Assembly (NCBI RefSeq): GCF_007109405.1 | Contig: NZ_VJOY01000001.1 | Location: 248,001 to 312,000, forward strand | Direction of reading: 5' to 3' | DNA: 64,000 nt | DNA from: Pseudomonas mangiferae | Lineage (GTDB): Bacteria > Pseudomonadota > Gammaproteobacteria > Pseudomonadales > Pseudomonadaceae | Part shown: in pieces, positions 43,592 through 53,185 of the stretch | Layout of the letters: every line of letters begins with the position of its first letter | How positions within the stretch are numbered: the first letter of the stretch is position 1 | Translations under genes and position numbers: made by a program | The notes under the pieces: model-generated | Told to the model about the DNA's origin: nothing | Databases searched by the model: none | What the model saw: only the letters and a program-made list of their open reading frames with translations

Positions 43592-44494
43592 ATGGACAGG
43601 CTGACGGCCGCACGGGTGTTCGTGGAAGTGGTGGAGCGGGGCAGCCAGACCGCGGCGGCGGATACCCTGGACATGTCCAGGGCCATGGTGTCCCGCTACC
43701 TGATGGAGCTGGAGGAATGGGTCGGGGCGCGGCTGCTGCACCGCACCACCCGCAAGTCCAGCCTGACCGGCGCGGGCGAGGAGCTGCTACCCCGCTGCCG
43801 CGAACTGCTGGCGCTGGCCGACGGCCTGCGCGACGACCTGGGCGGAGTGCCCGGCGACACCCTGCGCGGGGCGCTGCGCATCACCTGCAGCCAGTCCTTC
43901 ACCCAGGCCTGGCTGGTGCACCGGGTCAGCGAGTTCATCGCCCGCCACCCCGGCGTCTCCGTCGACCTGCTGGTGAACAGCGAGGCGGTGAACCTGGTGG
44001 AGGAACGCATCGACCTGGCGTTGCGCATCACCAACCAGCTGGACCCCAACCTGATCGCCCGGCGCCTGGGCGTGTGCCGCTCGGTGGTGTGCGCGACCCC
44101 GGCCTACCTGCACCGCCACGGTACGCCGCAGCACCCGGACGATCTGGTGCGGCACAACTGCCTCAGCTATTCGCATTTCGGCCGCAGCGTCTGGGAGTTC
44201 CGCCAGGACGACCGACCCTGGCCGGTGTCCCTGGGCGGCAACCTCAGCGCCAACGAGTCCATGGTGCTGCTGGAGGCCACCCTGGCCGACGTGGGCATCA
44301 GCCTGCAGCCGCGCTATTCGGTGGCGCGGCTGGTGAAGGAGGGCCGGCTGGTGGCCTTGCTCGACGACTACCAGCCCAAGGAACTGGGCATCCACGCCCT
44401 CTACGGCAGCCGGAGACAGATGCCCGCCGCCCTGCGCGCGCTGTTGGACTACCTGGTGCAGAAGCTGGAAGCCAATCCGGACTGGGACGCCTGA
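43592..44494 (+). CDS. LysR family transcriptional regulator
   Basis: A 300-aa regulator with an N-terminal winged helix-turn-helix (MDRLTAARVFVEVVERGSQTAAADTLDMSRAMVSRYLMELE) and a C-terminal substrate-binding domain of the CrgA-like group (LRITCSQSFTQAWLVHRVSEF). The helix-turn-helix has the typical Ser-Arg-Ala recognition region. Divergent from the MBL-fold/SDR pair, which are its likely targets. ATG 43592 follows CAGGG at a distance; the start is fixed by the domain. Confidence 0.92.
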   Translation: MDRLTAARVFVEVVERGSQTAAADTLDMSRAMVSRYLMELEEWVGARLLHRTTRKSSLTGAGEELLPRCRELLALADGLRDDLGGVPGDTLRGALRITCSQSFTQAWLVHRVSEFIARHPGVSVDLLVNSEAVNLVEERIDLALRITNQLDPNLIARRLGVCRSVVCATPAYLHRHGTPQHPDDLVRHNCLSYSHFGRSVWEFRQDDRPWPVSLGGNLSANESMVLLEATLADVGISLQPRYSVARLVKEGRLVALLDDYQPKELGIHALYGSRRQMPAALRALLDYLVQKLEANPDWDA

Positions 44495-44500
44495 AGGGCT

Positions 44501-45823
44501 TCAGAGGCCGTACTTCTTCACCTTGTCGAACAGGGTGGTCTTGGCCATTCCCAGGGACTGGCTGGCCTGGCTCAGGTTGCCGCCATGGCGCTCCAGGGCG
44601 TCGCCCAGCAGCCGCCGCTCAAAGGCCTCCACCGCCTCGGCGAACCCCGGCCCGCTGTTCTCCGGGGTGGCGCCGCTCTTCTTGAACACCGGCAGCCCCA
44701 GGGCGAAGCGTTCGGCGACGTTGCGCAGCTCCCGCACGTTGCCCGGCCAGTCATGGGCCATCAAGGCGCCCAGGGTGCCCCGGTCCAGCTCGGGGACGGC
44801 GCGGTCGAAGCGCAGCGAGGACTGCTGCAGGAAATGCTCGAACAGCAGCAGGATGTCCTCGCGGCGGTCCCGCAGGGGCGGCAGTTCCAGGGTCACCACG
44901 TTGAGACGGTAGTAGAGGTCGCTGCGGAACTGGCCGCGCCGGCCCTGTTCCGCCAGGTCCGCCTTGGTGGCGGCGATCACCCGGCAGTCCACCGCCACGC
45001 TCTGGTTGGAGCCCAGGCGCTCCAGGGTGTGTTCCTGCAGCACCCGCAGCAGCTTGATCTGCAGGTTGAGGGGCATGCTCTCCACTTCGTCGAGGAACAG
45101 CGTGCCGCCGTCGGCATGCTCGATCTTGCCGATGCGCCGCTTGCCGGCCCCGGTGAAGGCATGGGCCTCGTGGCCGAAGATCTCGCTCTCGAAGAGGTTT
45201 TCCGGCAGCCCGCCGCAGTTCAGGGCGACGAAGGGCCGGGCCTGGCGTCGGCTGAAGTCGTGGAGGCAGCGGGCGACCAGTTCCTTGCCGGTACCGGTCT
45301 CGCCCTCGATGAGCACGTTGGCTCCGGTATCGGCGACGTTGGCGATCAACTCCCGCAGCTGCTGCATGGCCGGCGAGCGGCCGATGATGCGTTGCTCCAG
45401 GGCCTGGCGACCGGCCAGTTGCCGGCGCAGGGACGACACCTCCCGGGCCAGCCCGCGCTGTTCCAGGGCGCGGCGTACCACGTCCACCAGGCGCTCCGGC
45501 GAAAAGGGTTTCTCCATGAAGTCGTAGGCGCCGTCGCGCATGGCCTGCACCGCCATGCTGATGTCGCCGTGGCCGGTGATGAGCACCACCGGCAGGCTCG
45601 GGTCGCGGGCCTTGAGCTGCTCCAGCAGGAGCAGGCCGTCGATTCCGGGCAGGCGGATGTCGCTGACCACGATGCCGGCGAAGTCCTCGCCGATGCGCTG
45701 CAGGGCGGCCTCGGCGCTGCCCACCCCCTCGCTGGGGATGTCCTCCAGGGCCAGGGCCTGTTGGCAGCCCAGCAGCACGTGGGGATCGTCTTCGACGATC
45801 AGGACGCTGAGGCATTCGCTCAT
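44501..45823 (-). CDS. aauR: Sigma-54-dependent response regulator AauR
   Basis: A 440-aa NtrC/DctD-type regulator. The receiver domain has the acidic pair near residues 11-13 and phospho-acceptor Asp55 (VVSDIRLPG). The AAA+ domain has GETGTGKELVARCLHD (Walker A), a sigma-54 contact loop AHAFTGA (first Gly of GAFTGA replaced by His), and GGTLFLDEVESMPL (Walker B). A Fis-type helix-turn-helix closes the protein (GNLSQASQSLGMAKTTLFDKVKKYGL). ATG 45823 overlaps the aauS stop (ATGA). Context with aatJQMP and a TTCGGN4CCGAA site identifies it as AauR, activator of acidic amino acid uptake. Confidence 0.9.
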   Translation of the reverse strand: MSECLSVLIVEDDPHVLLGCQQALALEDIPSEGVGSAEAALQRIGEDFAGIVVSDIRLPGIDGLLLLEQLKARDPSLPVVLITGHGDISMAVQAMRDGAYDFMEKPFSPERLVDVVRRALEQRGLAREVSSLRRQLAGRQALEQRIIGRSPAMQQLRELIANVADTGANVLIEGETGTGKELVARCLHDFSRRQARPFVALNCGGLPENLFESEIFGHEAHAFTGAGKRRIGKIEHADGGTLFLDEVESMPLNLQIKLLRVLQEHTLERLGSNQSVAVDCRVIAATKADLAEQGRRGQFRSDLYYRLNVVTLELPPLRDRREDILLLFEHFLQQSSLRFDRAVPELDRGTLGALMAHDWPGNVRELRNVAERFALGLPVFKKSGATPENSGPGFAEAVEAFERRLLGDALERHGGNLSQASQSLGMAKTTLFDKVKKYGL

Positions 45824-47742
45824 GGGCACGGGGTTTCCTCTTGCGGGCGCGGTGCGGCGGCGGGCACCTGCGCGAGAACCAGTTCGAACACGGTACCGCC
45901 GTCCTCCGGGTGCTCCACGCTGAGGCTGCCGCCTGCAGCGGTGGCGAGGCTCGCGGACAAGGTCAGGCCGAGCCCCAGGCCCTGCTCGCCGGGTTTGGTG
46001 GTGAAGAACGGCTCGAACAGCCGCTGGCGGTCGGCCGGGGCGATCCCGGGGCCGTTGTCCCGGATCCGCAACCGGTAGCGGTCGCCCTCGGCGCTTCCTT
46101 CCAGGACCAGGCGGCGCGCGTCCTGAGTGGCCATGGCATCCAGGGCATTGGCGATCAGGTTGACCAGGATCTGTTCCAGGCGTGTCTGGTCGATGGCCAG
46201 GCGAGCCTCCTGCCAGGTCTGGACCAGGGTCACCGGGGTGCGTTGCAGGCGCGGGTGCAGCAACATCAGCGCGGCGTCCACCGCCTTGCCCAGGCAGGCT
46301 TCGCCATGGTCGTCGGAGCGCCGGGCGAAGGCCCGCAGGCTGGCGGTGATACGGCCCATGCGGTCCACCAGCTCGTTGATGGTGTCGAGGTTGGTGGCCG
46401 CGGTATCCAGGGCGCCGCGCTGCAGGAAGCGGATGGTATTGCCCGACAGGGTGCGCAGGGCCGCCAGGGGCTGGTTCAGCTCGTGGGCGATGCTGGTGGA
46501 CATCTGCCCGATGACCGCCAGCTTGCCGGCCTGGACCAGGTCGTCCTGGGCGCGCCGCAGGGTGTCCTCGGCCTGGCGCCGTTCGTGGATTTCCGCCGTG
46601 AGCCGGGCGTTGCTGGCGCTGAGGTCAGCAGTGCGCTCGGCGATCTTGCGCTCCAGCTCGCTGTTGGCCTGCTGCAGCGCCTCGCGGGCGGCGAGGCGGG
46701 TGGCCAGGACCTTGCGCCGCTCGTTCCAGGCGATCAGCAGGAACGCCAGCAGCGCCACGGCCACCGCCACCAGGGTGCCGTGGCTGACCGCCTCGCGGCG
46801 CTCGTCCTGCAGCGGGGTGAGCAGCGTCAGGTGCCAGGGCGTGTCGCCCAGGGGACGGCTCTGGGCCAGGTAGTTCACCGGGACCGGCGGCTGGCCGGGC
46901 TCCCCCTTGCCGGGAAAGCTGATCTGTTCGACGCCGTTGCTCAGCGCCGCCCGGCCCAGGGGACGCAGTTCGTCCAGCGCCCACCAGTAGTACTGCAGGC
47001 TGCGGGCGAGGCGCTCGCGGGTGTCGTCGTCCAGCGGGCGGATGGCCTTCAGGCGCCGCGCCGGGTCGCTGGACAGGATGATGATGCCGTTCTCGTCGCT
47101 GACGTAGGCTTCCAGGCGCGCCCGCTGCCAGCGTTCTTCCAGGGCGTCCAGGCGCACCTTCACCACTGCCACGCCGATGACCCGCCCGTGCACCCGCAGG
47201 CCGTGGGCCAGGTAATAGCCGGGCTCGCCGCTGGTGCTGCCGATGCCGTAGAAGCGCCCGGGCCGGCCGTGCACCGCATCCTGGAAATAGGCGCGGAAGG
47301 ACAGGTCCTCCCCCAGGTAGCTGCCGGCCTCGCGCCAGTTGCTGGTGGCCAGCACGCGCCCGCCGGTGTCCAGCACGTAGATGGCCAGGCTGCCGGCCCG
47401 CTGGTTGAGGCCTTCAAGGTAGGCGTTGACCCGTTGCCGGCGCTGGGCGTCGGGCTCCAGCAGCAGGCGTCCGACGCCGGACTCCAGCTCCAGCAGGCTG
47501 GGCAGGTAGGTGTACTTGTTGATCTCGCTTTCGACGGCGCGGGCGTTCAGTTCGAGCTGGCGTTCGCCGCTCTCGGCGAGCGCGCGGATGCCGGCCCGCT
47601 CACTGATCCAGAATCCCGCGTAGCCGCACCCCAGCACCACCAGGATCATGGCGATGACCGGCGGCAGCAGGTGACGGACGAGGCGGGGCTTCACGGTCAG
47701 GGCGGACGGAACGGTGCGAAGGCTGGCGGGGGAGCATTCCAT
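45820..47742 (-). CDS. aauS: Sensor histidine kinase AauS (DctB-like)
   Basis: A 640-aa membrane kinase. TM1 is about residues 20-45 (VRHLLPPVIAMILVVLGCGYAGFW); a periplasmic double-Cache-type domain (LAIYVLDTGGRVLATSNWREAGSY, FYGIGSTSGEPGYYLAHG) follows; TM2 is near residue 310-330 (GTLVAVAVALLAFLLIAW). A coiled coil leads to the H-box STSIAHELNQPLAALR, then the ATPase domain (LVNLIANALDAMA, RIRDNGPGIAP, GLGLGLTLSASLATAAGGSL). It likely senses glutamate/aspartate and phosphorylates AauR. ATG 47742 is used; ATG 47751 is three codons earlier. Confidence 0.9.
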   Translation of the reverse strand: MECSPASLRTVPSALTVKPRLVRHLLPPVIAMILVVLGCGYAGFWISERAGIRALAESGERQLELNARAVESEINKYTYLPSLLELESGVGRLLLEPDAQRRQRVNAYLEGLNQRAGSLAIYVLDTGGRVLATSNWREAGSYLGEDLSFRAYFQDAVHGRPGRFYGIGSTSGEPGYYLAHGLRVHGRVIGVAVVKVRLDALEERWQRARLEAYVSDENGIIILSSDPARRLKAIRPLDDDTRERLARSLQYYWWALDELRPLGRAALSNGVEQISFPGKGEPGQPPVPVNYLAQSRPLGDTPWHLTLLTPLQDERREAVSHGTLVAVAVALLAFLLIAWNERRKVLATRLAAREALQQANSELERKIAERTADLSASNARLTAEIHERRQAEDTLRRAQDDLVQAGKLAVIGQMSTSIAHELNQPLAALRTLSGNTIRFLQRGALDTAATNLDTINELVDRMGRITASLRAFARRSDDHGEACLGKAVDAALMLLHPRLQRTPVTLVQTWQEARLAIDQTRLEQILVNLIANALDAMATQDARRLVLEGSAEGDRYRLRIRDNGPGIAPADRQRLFEPFFTTKPGEQGLGLGLTLSASLATAAGGSLSVEHPEDGGTVFELVLAQVPAAAPRPQEETPCP

Positions 47743-47767
47743 CACAGTCATCCGGGCGCTGGCCAGT

Positions 47768-47790
47768 ACGGGCGGCCCCGGGCCGCCCGT
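47768..47790 (-). terminator. Hairpin between aatP and aauS
   Basis: A 10-bp perfect inverted repeat (ACGGGCGGCC / GGCCGCCCGT, 3-base loop) lies in the 60-base gap after aatP. It lacks a T-run, so it may attenuate or stabilise the transport mRNA rather than end it. Confidence 0.55.
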
Positions 47791-47802
47791 GGTGAGGGGC
47801 CG

Positions 47803-48537
47803 TCAGTGCTGGAGAATCTTCGCCAGGAACTGCTGGGCCCGGTCGGAACGGGCGCTGACGTCGCCGAAGAACTCTTCCTTCTCGCAGTCCTCGACGATCT
47901 GCCCGCGGTCCATGAAGATCACCCGGTTGGCCACCTTGCGGGCGAACCCCATCTCGTGGGTCACGCACATCATGGTCATGCCTTCATGGGCCAGCTGCAC
48001 CATCACGTCCAGCACCTCGTTGACCATTTCCGGGTCGAGGGCCGAGGTGGGTTCGTCGAACAGCATCACCACCGGGTCCATGGCCAGGGCGCGGGCGATG
48101 GCGACGCGTTGCTGCTGGCCGCCGGACAACTGGCCGGGGTGCTTGTGCGCATGCTCCTTGAGGCCGACGCGCTCGAGCAGCGCCAGGCCCTTCCTGGTCG
48201 CTTCTTCCTTGCTGCGGCCGAGCACCTTGATCTGGGCGATGGTCAGGTTCTCGACGATGGTCAGGTGCGGGAACAGCTCGAAGTGCTGGAACACCATGCC
48301 GACCCGGGAGCGCAGCTTGGGCAGGTTGGTCTTGGGGTCGGCGATGGAAGTGCCGTCCACCACGATGTCACCCTTCTGGAACGGCTCCAGGGCGTTCACG
48401 CACTTGATCAGGGTGGACTTGCCCGAGCCGGACGGCCCGCAGACCACCACCACTTCGCCTTTCTTCACCTCGGTGCTGCAATCGGTCAGCACCTGGAAGT
48501 CCCCGTACCACTTGTTGACGTTCTTGATGGAAATCAT
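47803..48537 (-). CDS. aatP: Acidic amino acid ABC transporter ATP-binding protein AatP
   Basis: A 244-aa ATPase of the polar amino acid uptake family (GltL-like). Walker [14 protein letters not shown], signature [16 protein letters not shown], Walker [18 protein letters not shown], and the H-loop [13 protein letters not shown] are all present. It energises glutamate/aspartate import with AatJ, AatQ and AatM. ATG 48537 overlaps the aatM stop (ATGA). Confidence 0.95.
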   Translation of the reverse strand: MISIKNVNKWYGDFQVLTDCSTEVKKGEVVVVCGPSGSGKSTLIKCVNALEPFQKGDIVVDGTSIADPKTNLPKLRSRVGMVFQHFELFPHLTIVENLTIAQIKVLGRSKEEATRKGLALLERVGLKEHAHKHPGQLSGGQQQRVAIARALAMDPVVMLFDEPTSALDPEMVNEVLDVMVQLAHEGMTMMCVTHEMGFARKVANRVIFMDRGQIVEDCEKEEFFGDVSARSDRAQQFLAKILQH

Positions 48538-49202
48538 ACGGCTAACCTTTTTTGCAGTTGCTTGACCAGCAGCGAGGCGCTGAAACTGACGAGGAAGTAC
48601 ACCAGGCCGGCGAAGATGAGGAACTCATGGGGCTGGCCGATGATGTCGCCCCGGGACCGCGCGGAGTTGAGGAAGTCCATGAGGCCCACGGTGTACACCA
48701 GGGAGGTGTCCTGAAACAGGATGATGCTCTGCTGCAGCAGCAGCGGGGTCATCTTGCGGAACGCCTGGGGCAGGATCACCAGGCGCATCATCTGCCCGTA
48801 GGACATGCCCAGGGCCTGGGCGGCGCTCATCTGCCCGCGGGAGATGGACTGGATGCCGGCCCGGACGATCTCGCAGTAGTAGGCCGCCTCGAACATCACG
48901 AAGGCCACCAGGCAGGAGGTGAAGGCCCCCACCGGGGTGTCCTCGCCGGTGATGGCGCGGAGGATGAACGGCACCGCGAAGTAGAACCAGGTGATCACCA
49001 GCAGCAGCGGGATCGAGCGGAAGTAGTTGACGTAGAAACCCGCCAGCTTGGCCAGCAGCGGGTTGTGGGACAGCCGCATCATCGCCAGCAGGGTGCCCAG
49101 CACCACGCCGCCGAGGACGCCCATGACCATCAGCTTGAGGGTCATCAGCATGCCCTCGGCGAGGCCGGGGAGGGCGGGAACGATCGCGCTGAAGTCCATC
49201 AT
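48534..49202 (-). CDS. aatM: Acidic amino acid ABC transporter permease AatM
   Basis: A 222-aa inner-membrane permease (GltK-like) with about five transmembrane segments and the EAA motif region [26 protein letters not shown]. It begins [21 protein letters not shown] 49202 overlaps the aatQ stop as ATGA. A longer upstream frame is the shadow of aatQ. Confidence 0.94.
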   Translation of the reverse strand: MMDFSAIVPALPGLAEGMLMTLKLMVMGVLGGVVLGTLLAMMRLSHNPLLAKLAGFYVNYFRSIPLLLVITWFYFAVPFILRAITGEDTPVGAFTSCLVAFVMFEAAYYCEIVRAGIQSISRGQMSAAQALGMSYGQMMRLVILPQAFRKMTPLLLQQSIILFQDTSLVYTVGLMDFLNSARSRGDIIGQPHEFLIFAGLVYFLVSFSASLLVKQLQKRLAV

Positions 49203-49945
49203 TTGCCTCCCAGGGAAATCATGCCGGGGACCCGGACCTTCTTCTCGATGGCCCGCATGATCAGCATCAGGGTCATGTTCAGGGTGAAGTAGATCAGTGT
49301 CGCCAGGGTGAAGGCTTCGAACAGGTTGGCGGTGAACTCGGCGGTCTGCTTGGTCTGGGCCAGCAGCTCCATCAGGCCGATCAGGGACGCCACCGAGGAG
49401 TTTTTGAAGACGTTCAGGAACTCGGAGGTCAGCGGCGGGATGATGATCCGGTAGGCCTGGGGCAGCAGGACGTTGCCGTAGATCTGCGGCAGCCGGAAGC
49501 CCAGGGCATAGGCGGCCGCGGCCTGGCCCTTGGGCAAGGCCTGGATGCCGGTGCGCACCTGTTCGCAGACCCGCGCCGCGGTGAACAGGCCGAGGCAGAC
49601 GATCACGCTCAGGTAGGCCGAGGTGGCCGGGCTGAGGTCCTGCTTGAACCACATTTCCAGCGGCTCGGGCAGCAGATCCGGCACCAGGAAGTACCAGAGG
49701 AACAGCTGCACCAGCAGCGGCACGTTGCGGAACAGCTCCACGTAGGCGGTGGCGAAGCCGGATACCCAGCGGTTCGGTACGGTACGCATCACGCCGAGCA
49801 GCGAGCCCAGCGCCAGAGCGACGATCCAGGCGGCCAGCGAGACGGCGATGGTCCAGCCCAGGCCGGTGACGAACCAGTCCAGGTAGATCTCGTCACCGAT
49901 ACCGGTGGACTTGAAGAACACGCCCCAGTCCCAGTTGTAATTCAT
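49199..49945 (-). CDS. aatQ: Acidic amino acid ABC transporter permease AatQ
   Basis: A 248-aa permease (GltJ-like) starting MNYNWDWGVFFKSTGIGDE. It has several transmembrane segments and the EAA loop AAAAYALGFRLPQIYGNVLLPQAYRIIIPPL. AAGGGGAA stands before ATG 49945. It is second in the operon, 194 bases after aatJ, a gap that contains a GC-rich hairpin. Confidence 0.94.
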   Translation of the reverse strand: MNYNWDWGVFFKSTGIGDEIYLDWFVTGLGWTIAVSLAAWIVALALGSLLGVMRTVPNRWVSGFATAYVELFRNVPLLVQLFLWYFLVPDLLPEPLEMWFKQDLSPATSAYLSVIVCLGLFTAARVCEQVRTGIQALPKGQAAAAYALGFRLPQIYGNVLLPQAYRIIIPPLTSEFLNVFKNSSVASLIGLMELLAQTKQTAEFTANLFEAFTLATLIYFTLNMTLMLIMRAIEKKVRVPGMISLGGK

Positions 49946-50103
49946 GTGGGTTTCCCCTTGGGTGTTTCGGAAGGGCCAGTCAGGCCCGTACGGACGGCCG
50001 GGCACGGACGCGCGTGGGCGCACCCGGTTCCGCGTGAGCGGGCGTTGCGGTCGTCAGGGCAGGAATGAGAGGGGAGAGGCCTCGGCCCCTCCCGGTCCCC
50101 GCA

Positions 50104-50130
50104 CCCCGCGCCTCTCGTGAAGACGCGGGG
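50104..50130 (-). terminator. Hairpin after aatJ
   Basis: Inverted repeat CCCCGCG (50104-50110) with CGCGGGG (50124-50130) directly downstream of the binding-protein gene. Such structures commonly allow partial read-through or mRNA stabilisation so that the binding protein exceeds the permeases. Confidence 0.5.
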
Positions 50131-50139
50131 GCATCACCT

Positions 50140-51048
50140 TCAGATCTCTTCTGCAGATTTGTCGGTGGGAGTGGCGATCAGCTTCTTCAGCTCATCGCTC
50201 ATGGGGAAGTTGAGGTTCAGGTTCTTCGGCGGGACGGGTTGCATGAACCACTTGTCATAGATGCCGTTGATCTCGCCGGAGGTGAAGGTGGCGCTGATGG
50301 CGTCGTCCACGACCTTTTTGAAGGCCGGGTCGTCCTTGCGCATCATGCAACCGTAGATCTCGAAGGACTGCGGCTTGCCGGTGACGACCCACTGGTCCGG
50401 CTGCTTGGCCTTGGCCATTTCACCGTAGAGCAGGGCGTCGTCCATCATGAAGCCGGCCACCCGGCCCGACTCCAGCATCAGGAAGGATTCGCCGTGGTCC
50501 TTGGCCGAGATGATGTTCATGCCCATCTTCTTCTCGGCGTTCATCGACTTCAGCAGGCGCTCGGAAGTGGTCCCGGCGGTGGTGACCACGTTCTTGCCCT
50601 TGAGGTCGTCGAAATCATTGATGCCGGCGCTCTTCTTCACCAGCAGGCGGGTGCCCACCTCGAAGATGCCCACGGAGAAGTCCACCTGCTTCTGCCGCTC
50701 GAGGTTGTTGGTGGTGGAGCCACACTCGATGTCCACGGTGCCGTTCTGCACCAGCGGGATACGGGTCTGGGAGGTGACCAGGTTGTAGCGGACCTTCAGG
50801 TCGGCCAGGCCCAGTTCCTTCTTGATGGCCTCGACCACCTTGAGCTGGAGGTCATGGGAGTAGCCGACGGGCTTGCTCGGGTCATCGGCCAGGTAGGAGA
50901 ACGGGATGGAAGCGTCACGGTGACCGAGGGTGATGGTGCCGGTCTCCTTGATCTTCTTCAGGGTGCCGGTCAGTTCGGCGGCGACCACCGGGCTGGAGAT
51001 CAGCGCGGCAGCGATGGCGGCGCTCAGGACACGGGGAACGATACGCAT
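50140..51048 (-). CDS. aatJ: Periplasmic glutamate/aspartate-binding protein AatJ
   Basis: A 302-aa solute-binding protein of the GltI family. The signal peptide is MRIVPRVLSAAIAAALISSPVVAAE. Characteristic blocks are LTGTLKKIKETGTITLGHRDASIPFSY, VDIECGSTTNNLERQKQVDFSV, and GKNVVTTAGTTSERLLK. GAGGAGA precedes ATG 51048. It is the first gene of aatJQMP, with a sigma-54 promoter 103-118 bases upstream. Confidence 0.95.
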   Translation of the reverse strand: MRIVPRVLSAAIAAALISSPVVAAELTGTLKKIKETGTITLGHRDASIPFSYLADDPSKPVGYSHDLQLKVVEAIKKELGLADLKVRYNLVTSQTRIPLVQNGTVDIECGSTTNNLERQKQVDFSVGIFEVGTRLLVKKSAGINDFDDLKGKNVVTTAGTTSERLLKSMNAEKKMGMNIISAKDHGESFLMLESGRVAGFMMDDALLYGEMAKAKQPDQWVVTGKPQSFEIYGCMMRKDDPAFKKVVDDAISATFTSGEINGIYDKWFMQPVPPKNLNLNFPMSDELKKLIATPTDKSAEEI

Positions 51049-51150
51049 GAATCTTCTCCTCGACGTTGTTGTTTTTTGTTGGGACAGCGAAAGCCATGCC
51101 GGGGCAGGCGGGTTGATCCGCGACCTTGCCACATTCGTCGCAGGATGAAG

Positions 51151-51166
51151 AGCAGTTTGTGTGCCA
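51151..51166 (-). promoter_or_regulatory. Sigma-54 promoter of aatJQMP
   Basis: On the minus strand TGGCACACAAACTGCT matches the -24/-12 consensus TGGCAC-N5-TTGCW with one mismatch and the required 10-base GG-to-GC spacing. Confidence 0.85.
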
Positions 51167-51285
51167 GCCTCGGACGAATGCACGGCTTATCCTCAACATA
51201 TTGATTATGAAAGGGATTTACCTGATGAGCAGGAACGCTCCTCGACCCTTGCCATACGGAACCCCGGACGAACCCGCTTCGGGCG

Positions 51286-51299
51286 TTCGGAAAACCGAA
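51286..51299. promoter_or_regulatory. AauR binding site
   Basis: TTCGGAAAACCGAA is an exact match to the inverted repeat TTCGGN4CCGAA described for AauR. It lies about 120 bases upstream of the sigma-54 promoter, a normal enhancer distance. Confidence 0.8.
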
Positions 51300-51443
51300 T
51301 GCGAGCAAGGGTAGACGATTCCTGTCAGGCGAGGGATTTCAAAAGAATGTGCGGCGAAGCGTGACTCGACGGCGACTTCGGGCTTCACCACCCCCTTCCG
51401 CCTGCTCGGCGGGAGGGTTGTCCATTCGTCACGAGGAAGTCAC

Positions 51444-53072
51444 GTGTTGTCTCGATTGAAAATCCGTACCGGTCTGTTCTGGGTATTGGCGGCGTTCGTC
51501 ATCGCCTTGCTGGTGTCCGTCTCCATCGCCTGGGAGAGCACCCAGAGCAGCGATGCGCAGATCCGCGACCTGCATGTCAATGGCATTCGCCAGCCGGAAC
51601 AGGTGAGCGATGCCTTCATCCTGATGCTCCGGGCCCGGGTCGGTCTCGCCGGCGCCTTCCTGGAGCAGCAGGAAGGCGAGGACGCCAAGGCCCAGGTCAG
51701 CCAGCAACGCGCCTCGGCGCTGCTGGAGGACGCCCGCCAGCGCTTCGCCGCCTTCTCTGGTGAGCGCCACCCCCGCGACTGGGAGCCACTGGCACAACGC
51801 ATGGGAGAAAGCTTCGGACGCTACGTCGAGGCGGTGAAAGCCCAGGGCGTGGCGTTGCAGGGGCGCTCGGCCGCCGACTACATTGCCGCCAACCTCAAGG
51901 CGCGGGACGCCAATGGCGTGTTCTACGAGGCGTTCACCGCCTACAGCGAGCAGGTGGAGCGCCACACCCAGGCGGTCATGGACGGTGCGGCCCAGCGCAA
52001 GACCCTGGCCAAGACCTCGGCCTTCGTCCTGCTGGGCGTGGCCGTCCTGCTGGCCTTCGGCTGCGGGCTGTTCATCCGCCGCGGCGTCATCGCGCCGCTG
52101 CAGACGGTGGCCGGCCATTTCCGGCGCCTGGCCGACGGTGATCTGACCCAGCCCGTGGAGGCCCACGGCGACAACGAGATCGGCGAGCTGCTGCAGGCGT
52201 TGCAGCGCATGCAGGATGGCCAGCGGGACACCTTGCAGCGCATCGCCGCGTCGGCCGGGCAACTGGCGTCGGCGGCCACCGAGCTGAACGCGGTGACCGA
52301 GGAGGGCAGCCGTGGCCTCAACCAGCAGTCCCAGGAACTGGAGCAGGCGGCCACGGCGGTCAACGAGATGACCACCGCGGTGGAGGAAGTGGCGCGCAAC
52401 GCGGCCTCTACCTCCGAGGCATCGGAGGCGTCGGACCGCCTGGCCCAATCCAGCCGGGCGCGGGTCCGGGAGACCATCGAGGCGATCAATGCCATGAGCC
52501 ACGACGTCCAAGATTCCGCGCGCCAGGTGCAGCAACTGGCCACCCAGGCCCGGGACATCGGCAAGGTGCTGGACGTGATCCGTGCCGTGTCGGAACAGAC
52601 CAACCTGCTCGCCCTGAACGCGGCCATCGAAGCGGCCCGCGCCGGGGAGGCCGGGCGCGGCTTCGCGGTAGTGGCCGACGAGGTGCGGACCCTGGCCCAT
52701 CGCACCCAGGACTCCACCCGGGAAATCGAGCAGATGATTGAGGGAATTCGCTCCGGTACCGATCAGGCGGTGGCCACCATGCAGGCCAGCCATGCCCGCG
52801 CGGACGTCACCCTGGAGGCCACCGAGGCGTCCGCCACCACCCTGGAGGACATCTTCTCCGCCATCGGCCACATCAACGAGCGCAACCTGGTGATCGCCAG
52901 CGCGGCCGAGGAGCAGGCTGCCGTGGCCCGCGAGGTGGATCGCAACCTGCTGAACATCCGCGACCTGGCGACCCAGAGCGCGGCCGGCGCCCACCAGACC
53001 AGCGCGGCGAGCCACGAACTGTCGCGCCTGGCCGTGGAGCTGAATGGTCTGGTGAATCGCTTCCGGCTGTGA
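51444..53072 (+). CDS. Methyl-accepting chemotaxis protein
   Basis: A 542-aa chemoreceptor with TM1 at about residues 9-28 ([20 protein letters not shown]), a periplasmic four-helix TarH-like sensor, TM2 at about 192-212 ([21 protein letters not shown]), HAMP, and a signalling domain whose tip reads [36 protein letters not shown]. It starts at GTG 51444 behind GAGGAA; no ATG is available. Divergent from aatJ, about 395 bases apart. An amino acid ligand would be a reasonable guess from the location only. Confidence 0.93.
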   Translation: MLSRLKIRTGLFWVLAAFVIALLVSVSIAWESTQSSDAQIRDLHVNGIRQPEQVSDAFILMLRARVGLAGAFLEQQEGEDAKAQVSQQRASALLEDARQRFAAFSGERHPRDWEPLAQRMGESFGRYVEAVKAQGVALQGRSAADYIAANLKARDANGVFYEAFTAYSEQVERHTQAVMDGAAQRKTLAKTSAFVLLGVAVLLAFGCGLFIRRGVIAPLQTVAGHFRRLADGDLTQPVEAHGDNEIGELLQALQRMQDGQRDTLQRIAASAGQLASAATELNAVTEEGSRGLNQQSQELEQAATAVNEMTTAVEEVARNAASTSEASEASDRLAQSSRARVRETIEAINAMSHDVQDSARQVQQLATQARDIGKVLDVIRAVSEQTNLLALNAAIEAARAGEAGRGFAVVADEVRTLAHRTQDSTREIEQMIEGIRSGTDQAVATMQASHARADVTLEATEASATTLEDIFSAIGHINERNLVIASAAEEQAAVAREVDRNLLNIRDLATQSAAGAHQTSAASHELSRLAVELNGLVNRFRL

Positions 53073-53151
53073 GAAGGCAGGGATAGCCGACGGGAGGAGG
53101 CGGAGACCGGTATTGCGGACGGCAGGGAGGGTCGGACGGGAATCGATCCAG

Positions 53152-53180
53152 GCGAACGCCAGCAGGGCGCTGGCGTTCGC
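53152..53180. terminator. Bidirectional hairpin terminator
   Basis: A 12-bp perfect inverted repeat (GCGAACGCCAGC / GCTGGCGTTCGC, 5-base loop) lies between two convergent genes. Confidence 0.7.
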
Positions 53181-53185
53181 GTGTG

